The notes beneath the pieces were generated by a model that saw nothing but the letters and a program-made list of their open reading frames with translations, searched no databases and had not been told where the DNA came from. Below, in pieces: positions 57,601 through 64,000 of a stretch of 64,000 bases of DNA. Source of the DNA: Yamagishiella unicocca (taxonomy: Eukaryota; Chlorophyta; Chlorophyceae; Chlamydomonadales; Volvocaceae); NCBI GenBank assembly GCA_003116995.1, contig BDSL01000013.1:1426001-1490000 (forward strand). The letters run 5' to 3'. The position numbers and the translations under genes were made by a program. The first letter of the stretch is position 1; every line of letters begins with the position of its first letter.

Positions 57601-59242
57601 AGTTCTCCAGCATGCATCTTAAAACGTCTGTCCTGAACGGTTTTTTCTCGCATCCACGGGTCTTCCTTAAAATCCCCCTCTTCCGCCCAGGTTCCCGTGG
57701 ACTCCGACGTCCAGGCTCCGGAGCTGCTGCAGCAGCTGTTCGGTGTGGGCACGCAGCTGCTGCTGGAGCGGCTGCCGGACGTGTTCGCAGGGAGGGGGCA
57801 GGAGCTGGCGCAGCCGCAGGTGGGGGCGGGAGGCGGGGCCGAGGGGGGCGTGGGGTGTTGGCTGTTTAGGCACTGCCGCCGGTTCAGGGACGGGCCGGGG
57901 GAAGGCAAGAGCAGGGCCGCTGAGCTCAGCGGCCCACACGGCCACGGCACAAGCTGGCAGTGGCGGCCTGGAGACGACCCGTCGAGGAGTCGTCCCCGCC
58001 CCCCCTGTGGATTCGCGGATTATCCTTTACCACCCCCCCCTCCTGTCGCCGAACCAGCTCTCCCCCCTTGCGCGCACACATACACGCGTCCCCCCCCCCG
58101 CACTGCTCGCCGCAGGACGAGGCCAAGGTGCTGCACGCCGCCAAGGTTCGTCATCGCCGTACAGGGGCCCAGCTGCTATCCCTGCTGCTGCTGCCGGTCG
58201 CTAGGCCATCGCTGTTGGATTGCTTGGGTCGTTGCTGCTCTTTGCGCGCGACCCGGACCGACCCGACCCGACCCGACCCGACCCACAGTTGACCAAGGAG
58301 GAGTCCGTCCTGGACTTCGCCTCCGCACCCGCGTCCGTTCTGCACAACCGCGTCCGCGCCTTCGCCGGCTGGCCCGGCACCAGCGCCAGCTTCCTGATGC
58401 TGGACGAGGCATCAGGTGGCGGGGAGGCCGGGGGGGGCCGAGGAAACGGCATAGGAATCGGAGGAGAGGGCGGGGGGGTTACAGAGGGCGGCGGGGGGGA
58501 AGGGAGGATAGCCCGCACGGGGGCAGAGGGCACGGGGGCCGAGCACCGGGACTGGGAGGGAAGGGCATGTCAGAGCGAGGCACGGGGAGGGGAAGATGTA
58601 GCGGGTGCTGTTCGGGGGAGTGCAAGGCAGGGGGGTTACGGTGGCCTTGTCGGCACCCCGCCTGGGGACCTGAGACTCAGCCCGCGGCCCTCCCGCCCTC
58701 CCGCAGGAGCTACGGAGGCTGTGGATATCAAGATTGTGCGGACGAGGGCGGGCGGAAGCAGCTCGGGGGCAGGGGCGGAGGCAGGCCCCCGGGAGGTGTC
58801 GTTCGCAGGCGACGCTATGCTGGTCCCCTGCGCTGGAGGCACTTTGCTGGAGGTGCTGCAGGTAGGGCTCGAACCCCGCGGTCCCGTTGTCAGGGGTCGG
58901 GGGGGTTTTATAAGAGAATCCGCGAACCCAGGGATGGGGGGGGGGTGCAAGGAAAACCCGTGTACGAAAGGGATGGGGGGATGGCTGGTGGGCGCGGCGC
59001 ACCAGCAGCCCGCGTCCGTCGGTCTCCTCGCAACGTAACCAGGCAATGCGGCGGCGCGCTGGCACAATTGGCAAGAGCACGGCAGGGCGGCGCGTCGGTT
59101 ACACTTCCCGCCCCTTCCCGCCCGTCTCGCTCCTCGTGGTCGTCTCCAGGTGCAGCCACCCACCAAGAAGGCCATGTCGGTCAAGGACTTCCGGAACGGG
59201 CTACGAGGGAAGCGCCTGCTGCTGCCCGGCGCAGCGCCGTGA
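54627..59242 (+). CDS. FMT: Methionyl-tRNA formyltransferase (organellar)
   Basis: Formylates initiator Met-tRNA with 10-formyl-tetrahydrofolate for bacterial-type translation initiation in mitochondria and/or plastids. Exons: 54627-54779, 55479-55541, 55886-56029, 56494-56667, 57267-57347, 57691-57819, 58116-58145, 58289-58415, 58707-58861, 59150-59242; 382 aa, all in phase. Residues 1-43 look like a transit peptide (Ser/Thr/Arg-rich), followed by the Rossmann start [10 protein letters not shown]. The catalytic region has AAYGNMLP, then [17 protein letters not shown] (Asn158, His160) and CDAG (Asp196), the Asn/His/Asp triad of Fmt. The C-terminal domain has [14 protein letters not shown] and ends [17 protein letters not shown]. 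Introns are rich in minisatellites and dispersed repeats. The cytosolic-type MetRS lies 17 kb upstream, but no functional linkage is implied. Confidence 0.93.
55211..55382 (+). repeat. Minisatellite, 40-bp unit, about 4.3 copies, in FMT intron 1
   Basis: Four near-perfect 40-base units starting CTGCCCCGGCCCTCTCGTCC at 55211, 55251, 55291 and 55331, then a partial copy. It ends about 95 bases before the acceptor at 55478. Confidence 0.95.
56097..56203 (-). repeat. Dispersed repeat R2, inverted copy in FMT intron 3
   Basis: Starts GCAAGGAAGACCCGTGTACG about 70 bases after the donor at 56029, and runs through AGCTGCATGCTGACGAAC to GGAAACGGAAGATGGAGGTC, the reverse complement of the longer R2 form seen at 31329 and 57566. 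Confidence 0.75.
56719..57009 (+). repeat. Minisatellite, 32-bp unit, nine copies, in FMT intron 4
   Basis: Nine copies of a 32-base unit beginning CATGCCATAGGCCGGCCCGG, at 56719, 56751 and then every 32 bases to 56975, nearly identical. It begins about 50 bases after the donor at 56667. Confidence 0.95.
57109..57128 (+). repeat. Short interstitial telomere-type repeat (TTTTAGGG)2TTTT
   Basis: Two and a half units of TTTTAGGG, the Chlamydomonas telomere unit, located 100 bases after the 32-bp minisatellite in FMT intron 4. Confidence 0.8.
57566..57671 (+). repeat. Dispersed repeat R2, long sense copy ending next to an FMT acceptor
   Basis: Shares with 31329 both the upstream part (ATGACTATCGTCTTTTGTAT) and the core CCAGTTCTCCAGCATGCATC, then GAACGGTTTTTTCTCGCATC and CACGGGTCTTCC. 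It ends 19 bases before the acceptor at 57690. Confidence 0.85.
58251..58284 (+). repeat. ACCCG pentanucleotide microsatellite before an FMT acceptor
   Basis: About seven ACCCG/ACCGG units running directly into the acceptor at 58288, where they take the place of the polypyrimidine tract. Confidence 0.9.
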
Positions 59243-60704
59243 GGGGATGTGGCGCAACATAATAATGTCCCCGGCAGAGGCGTGTGGGTTTTGACCAAAC
59301 AGGCCTCGAACGAGCGGCGTGTCGTACAAGGGGTGCTTTGTGTGTGTGGGGGGGGCCGGTTACACGACATAGGTATAATAGCTGGCGCATTGTGTGTGTA
59401 TGGGGGTGTTTAAAAACCGTTTTACGCAACGGGACAGGATAGTTGGCGCATGGTCGGCGGACACCAATTTTGCGGGCGCATGCTGGAGCACTGGAACTGA
59501 CTACCGGCAAACCTGTGGAGGCGGCCTGTGGGAGCTGCTAGATGGAGTGACAGCAAAACACGTGTTGGTTCATTTTTGTTGAAGGTGACGAGCGTTGTTA
59601 GGGTTTTGAGGAAGTGGTGGGCGAAGTTCGGAAGTGTCGTTGGGGAGGGCTGCTGCCAGCGACCGCTTTGCGTAGGGGTTTCGACGGTTGCCAGTCCAGA
59701 AACGGGCAAGAAGACACACAGTATATGGTACGCGGGAAGATGTCCCAGGCGATAAGCATCGGGCCTGATGTGCTGCACACATGTGTGGGGCTCGAGGGCC
59801 CGAAAATCCCTGTGCGCAACCCGTGCCTCGTGCAACCTGGTGCAACAGGGTGCAACCGGTTTCCGTTTTGAAGCTGGCTGCCTTAAAGTCCTGCCGGGCC
59901 CAGTACGTTCGCCACCTCCCTGGATATGCACAATGACCAGTTTGCCTTAGCTGGTAAGCCCCAGCTTACCCTACCCTGCGGTACCCACCCCTACCAAAGT
60001 GAAACCTAGGACGCCAGGAAAGCGGACCCCTGGGACTGGACGGCTTTCGCCACAACAGAGGTTTCAGACAGCTGTTCGTGCACCAGATCTTCCACGCAAA
60101 TGCACATAATGGCGGAAAGCCATGGTTTCCACGTCCTGGGCATCTGCCGCCGCCATGGCCACCTGCGCCCGCTCGCCGCCCTGCCGTCTGTAGATTGATC
60201 CTCTACACATTAAACATTTGCAGCTACTTGGCCGTAAAGGTACACGCGGCTTATTCCACCGCGCGCTTTTGCAGCTGATGCACAGGGAAGATTGGCGCGT
60301 GTTGTTTGGACAACAATCAAGGAAGCAAACTTCGTCCATACGATAGCTTGATCAAATTTATATAGGAGTTTTCATGAAACCTGTCGTAAGATGGTGCGGC
60401 GACTGCTTGGCCGTATATTTATGATGACTGCCCGCACACATGTGGGCGCCGGCATAGACTCCCACCGCATTTGATTGCAAGCATCACGTGCTGTGTGGTG
60501 GACAGAGCCCGTAGCATAGGGCTGCCATTAAGCACACAACAAGGTAGGAACTTGATGCCCCTTCGCCTTTTCCACAAGGTTGCCGTCCTATGCGCGCCAC
60601 TTCAAGTCGGTTGTATCCTCATTGCTTCAGTTTGATGCTGCGTTGAAGCGCTGTGGCTGAAGATCAAAGTTGGCGCTACGTACCATTTAAACACAGTTGC
60701 AACC
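59243..60704. other. Intergenic region between FMT and the SNF2 gene
   Basis: Contains an inverted full-length R1 at 59412-59494, with a diverged partial R1 just before it at about 59359-59394. The FMT 3' UTR is on the left; the right side is lower in GC, with a TATATAGG element at 60360-60367 some 340 bases before the ATG at 60705. No coding block was recognised. Confidence 0.55.
59412..59494 (-). repeat. Dispersed repeat R1, full-length inverted copy
   Basis: On the minus strand it begins CCAGTGCTCCAGCATGCGCC, then ACCATGCGCCAACTATCCTG and CGTAAAACGGTTTTTA. It is the best-preserved R1 and defines both ends together with 31685-31771. Confidence 0.85.
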
Positions 60705-63700
60705 ATGGACGGCAGCTCGCTGCCCGAGCCCCCCCAGCGCGAAGATAGTGGTGCAACTCTGCGCTCCCTTCTTTCGCGTGCCGTGGAGAACGGCCGCTCC
60801 TCCAACACGGCGGTGCCGGCCGGCAGCAATCCCTTCGCCCGATTTTCCCACGACACCGCGAAGGCAGACGCAACCGGGACCGCCCAAGCGGCGACAGCAT
60901 CGGCCGGTGTGAAGCAGCCTCCTGCACCCATGCCCGCGCCCGTGCTTGGGCTGGCACCGGCTGCTGGCCCTGTGTCGGCCGCGGGCGTTCGGCCTCCAGC
61001 GATACCGAACGGCGGAGCTGCGGCCACTGCTCCCGCAAGACAAGACGACGACATGGATGAGCACGAGCCCAGCGCCAAGCGTCGCAGGAGGGCTGGGCGC
61101 GCTGTGCTTTTGGACGATGAAGAGGACGAGGGCGAGGCTGCGGCCGCGGCGGTGCCTATGTACGGCGGTGGCATCGGCGGTAAGGCGGCGTGCAGCGGCG
61201 TGGGAAATGCTGACTGACCTTTGATGCCTGACTCCGCGGTGGTCGGGTGGTCGGGGGGGGCAGGGGGAAGCCCTCCCCGACTCAGCGGTGGTCGGGTTGG
61301 GGGGGGATCGGCAAGAGGATGTTTCCTGACGTGGCCCCGTTGGCAAAAGGGGAAGGGGCGAGGGGGTAAACGCACTGCGGGGAGGGGGTTGAGGTTACCG
61401 CACGGCTAGTGTGGATTGAGGCTTGATCGCAGCAACCTCACGGCAGCAACCTCACGGCAGCAACCTCACGGCAGTAACCGCACGGCAGCAACCGCACAGC
61501 AGCGACATGGGCATATAGGCGCAGCCACCGACTTCCCCCCACCCCAAATCTTCTCGCTACCCCCGATCTTACGCCAAAGAAGCAAGGCCACTCGCCCAAC
61601 GCAGTTCTGTCATCGCATGCCGGCGCTTCCTCTCCGTCCCCTTCGTATTCCCCCCCACTTATCTTGGGTTTCTCCTCGCGCCTCCCCTTCCCTCACCAAC
61701 CCCTTCCTCGACAGCATTACACGACCTGAAACCCGTAAAATCACTCAACCCAAAACCCCTCCTGCCTCCCTCCCTCCCGCCTCCCTCTGCCTCCATGCTC
61801 CGAACCCAGCAGCCAGTGGAGTGACTGCCGCACCCACCTACCAGCTCCACGGCGATGCCTCCCTCCTCAACCACCCGCACGCCGCCACCGCCGCCGCCGC
61901 CGCCGCAGCGGATCCTCACCTCCGCCGGCCGCCTGGCCGCCTGGCAGGCCTGCAGCCCCCCCGCCCCTCCGTCGTCGTACACGCCGGCGTACCCACCCCC
62001 GGCGGCACCTACCGCTCCATCGGCGGCAGCACGCACCACGCCCAGCCGGTGCCTACCTCGACCCACCATGGTGTTGCCCCGTCCACTCTGGCTGCCATTG
62101 CCGTCGCGGCTGGACACCAGCCGGGACTGGTGGGACACCAGCAGCAGCTGGGAGGTTACCAGCAGCAGCTGGGAGGACTCCAACAGCAGCTGGGAGGAGT
62201 CCAACAGCAGCCAATGGGACACCAGCAGCCAATGGGACACCAGCAGCAGATGGGATACCAGCAGCCAATGGGACACCAGCAGCCAATGGGACACCAGCAG
62301 CAGATGGGATACCAGCAGCAGATGGGAGGTTACCAACAGCAGCTGGGACACCAGCAGCAGATGGGCTGGCCGCCGCAGGGAATGATCAACGTGGACGCTG
62401 GTGGCGGCGGCATGGGGGGTATGGGCGGCGGCATGGGGGGCATGGGCGGCGGCATGGTCGGTATGGCGGGCATGGGAGGTGGTATGGTGGGCATGGCCGG
62501 CGGTATGGTTAACATGGCCGGCGGTATGGTGAACATGGCCGGCGGTATGGCCGGCATGGGCGGTGGTATGGTCGGCGGTATGGGTGGCGTGGGCGGCGGC
62601 ATGGTGAACATGAGTGGCATGGGAGGTGGCGTGGTCGGGGGCATGGTTGGCGGGATGGTCGGTGCCATGCGTGGCATGGGCAGCAGCGGTGACGACAGCC
62701 CCCTCGTAGTGGCCCGCCGGAAGCAGCGCAGCGCCGCCCAGGTGGCGGACCTGTCGGGCGGCGGCGGCGACAGCGAGGAGGAGGAGAGCGCGGGAAGCGA
62801 CGACGGGGACGCCGCGGAGGAGGTGCTGCAGCAGGTGGGGGGGAGGGCGGGGGTGGCGAGCGTACCCGGTGGGTGAAGAAGGGGGGGAGGAGGTGCGGCG
62901 CTGATGCGGTTAGGGAGGAGGGCCGAGGCAAGGGAAGGCGTTGCAGAGTGAAGGGCGTGCAGGGTTCGTGGGCGACGAGGGGGTGGGCTTGGGTGGAGGG
63001 GGTTGGCTGCTGTATGGGGTGTTGCCCTTGCGTCACGACGTCCCGCTTGACCTTTGGCACTGTTGAGTTGAGGTCTGGAAGTAGGGTGCTTCAGTTTTGC
63101 GGGTACGTCACCTATCTCCGGCCAGCTCACCCCACCCGCATTCGTGCCTACGTGTTTCTTTCTACGCTACACCACATTCATTTCACCTCGTGTTAAAACC
63201 CTTGAAAGCCGATACCTGCTCCCACGACCACCCCTCCTGCAGGTGGAGCGCATCAGTCGCTCGCTGCGCGGTGCGCTGGGGGCTGAGGGCGGCGGCGGCG
63301 GTGCGGGACCGGACGGTGCGGGTGAGCGGGGCTGGGGCCTGGGGGCTGCAGGGAAAACCCGTGTGCCCGGGGTCTGGGGTAGGTCCGTGCTTCCCCTGGA
63401 GTGGCGAAGTAGAGCACGGACGCAACAGCATGAATGAGCTTTACCGTTCGGTGGAAATAGGTATTTGTCCAAATGCAAAGGAAGATAAGCATTCAGCAAG
63501 GGGTTGGTTGGGGCGAGGCGAGGCGGGTGAACAGCGGAACGGCGGCCGCCGCCCTGCCTTTACCTTTGCTTCGAGGTTGTGGTTAGGGCCGCTTGCTGGC
63601 TCTCAGCTGCTGGCGCGCGCGTCTGTCGTACAAGCCCGTTGTTGTCCGTTGCTCGCCTTGGCACCGCGCCCTGACGTTCCCGGTTCCTCACCCAACCACC

Positions 63701-63946
63701 AAACACACCGCCTGCCCGCAGGCGACGGCTCCGCGGCTCCGATGTTTGGAGGCGACTCGCGGCCCCTGGTGACCGCTGTGGACATCGCCAAGGCGGTCGG
63801 GTCGGAGGAGGTGGCGGCGCGGCTGAAGCCGTACCAGCTGGTTGGCATCAACTACCTGCTGCAGCTGGCGGCGGGCCAAGTGGGCGGCGCCATCCTGGCG
63901 GACGAGATGGGTCTGGGCAAGACGGCCCAGACGTGCGTCTACCTGT
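60705..63946 (+). CDS. SNF2-family chromatin remodelling ATPase (3' partial)
   Basis: Exons: 60705-61179, 61813-62834, 63243-63321, 63722-63946; the gene continues past the window from a donor (GTAAGT) at 63947. The last exon has the SNF2 helicase start: LKPYQLVGINYLLQL, then AILADEMGLGKTAQT with the Walker A lysine. The wording around motif I resembles the Fun30/SMARCAD1/CHR19 group, but too little is visible to fix the subfamily. Before it lie a basic patch (AKRRRRAGR), an acidic patch (DDEEDEGE), about 100 residues of Gln/Met/Gly repeats (units such as MGHQQQMGYQQ), about 110 residues of Met/Gly repeats (MGGGMVGMAGG), and an acidic SDSEEE-type stretch. The N-terminal exon boundaries follow phase and consensus. 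Confidence 0.85.
62130..62660 (+). repeat. Coding tandem repeats: Gln/Met/Gly then Met/Gly
   Basis: Within the 61813-62834 exon of the SNF2 gene. The first part repeats CAGCAG-based units giving GHQQ(Q/P)MG. The second repeats ATGGGCGGCGGC-type units giving GGMGGGM. Reading frame is kept throughout, so the repeats are translated. Confidence 0.9.
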
Positions 63947-64000
63947 GTAAGTGGCCGCCTCCTAGCCTAGGGCCGCCTGGCCCGGTTGCACTGCGGTGCC

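Noticed and set aside
57697..59262. 521-codon open frame on the plus strand across FMT
   Set aside because: It reads through four FMT introns in a frame that matches the Fmt protein only in the first exon part; the spliced model is phase-consistent and family-like.

Overview
The window is nuclear DNA of a green alga, most likely a volvocine relative of Chlamydomonas. It has high GC, GC-rich third codon positions, many short phase-consistent introns with C-rich acceptors, TGTAA polyadenylation signals, and alanine-, glycine- and glutamine-rich insertions in otherwise conserved proteins. The gene set points the same way: an RB60-type disulfide isomerase, plastid ascorbate peroxidase and organellar methionyl-tRNA formyltransferase. 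The species cannot be fixed from sequence alone. Exon models were built by hand from conserved protein blocks, splice consensus and phase matching.

Layout. 265-7298 (+): 3' part of a PXA-PX-Nexin_C sorting nexin. 8556-11990 (-): RB60-like protein disulfide isomerase. 13228-13617 (+): broken Ty3/gypsy integrase. 13898-18121 (-): TEX30/KANSL3-like alpha/beta hydrolase with a long polyQ tail. 19500-21964 (+): RNase P/MRP subunit p30. 21965-24027: unresolved coding signal. 24028-27945 (-): prohibitin 2. 28600-37840 (+): cytosolic-type methionyl-tRNA synthetase with a GST-like N-terminus and EMAPII-like C-terminus. 39129-42769 (+): ascorbate peroxidase. 43523-45406 (-): secreted, probably GPI-anchored Kunitz protein. 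46139-51296 (+): secreted orphan protein. 52353-52457 (-): intron-containing tRNA-Leu(CAG). 54627-59242 (+): methionyl-tRNA formyltransferase. 60705-63946 (+): 5' part of a SNF2 ATPase, running off the window.

There is no operon-like organisation; neighbours are divergent or convergent single genes. Loose themes are translation (MetRS, formyltransferase, RNase P p30, tRNA-Leu) and redox or organelle quality control (RB60, APX, prohibitin).

No known-type defence or mobile cassette is present. The most novel structural signal is a family of short dispersed repeats (called R1 and R2 here) found mostly inside introns. Sense copies tend to sit just upstream of splice acceptors and antisense copies nearer donors, as expected of introner-like elements. 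Other leads are two interleaved inverted-repeat structures, an algal Kunitz inhibitor-like protein, the unusual MetRS domain set with an apparent frameshift, and a Met/Gly/Gln-rich prion-like N-terminus on the SNF2 ATPase.
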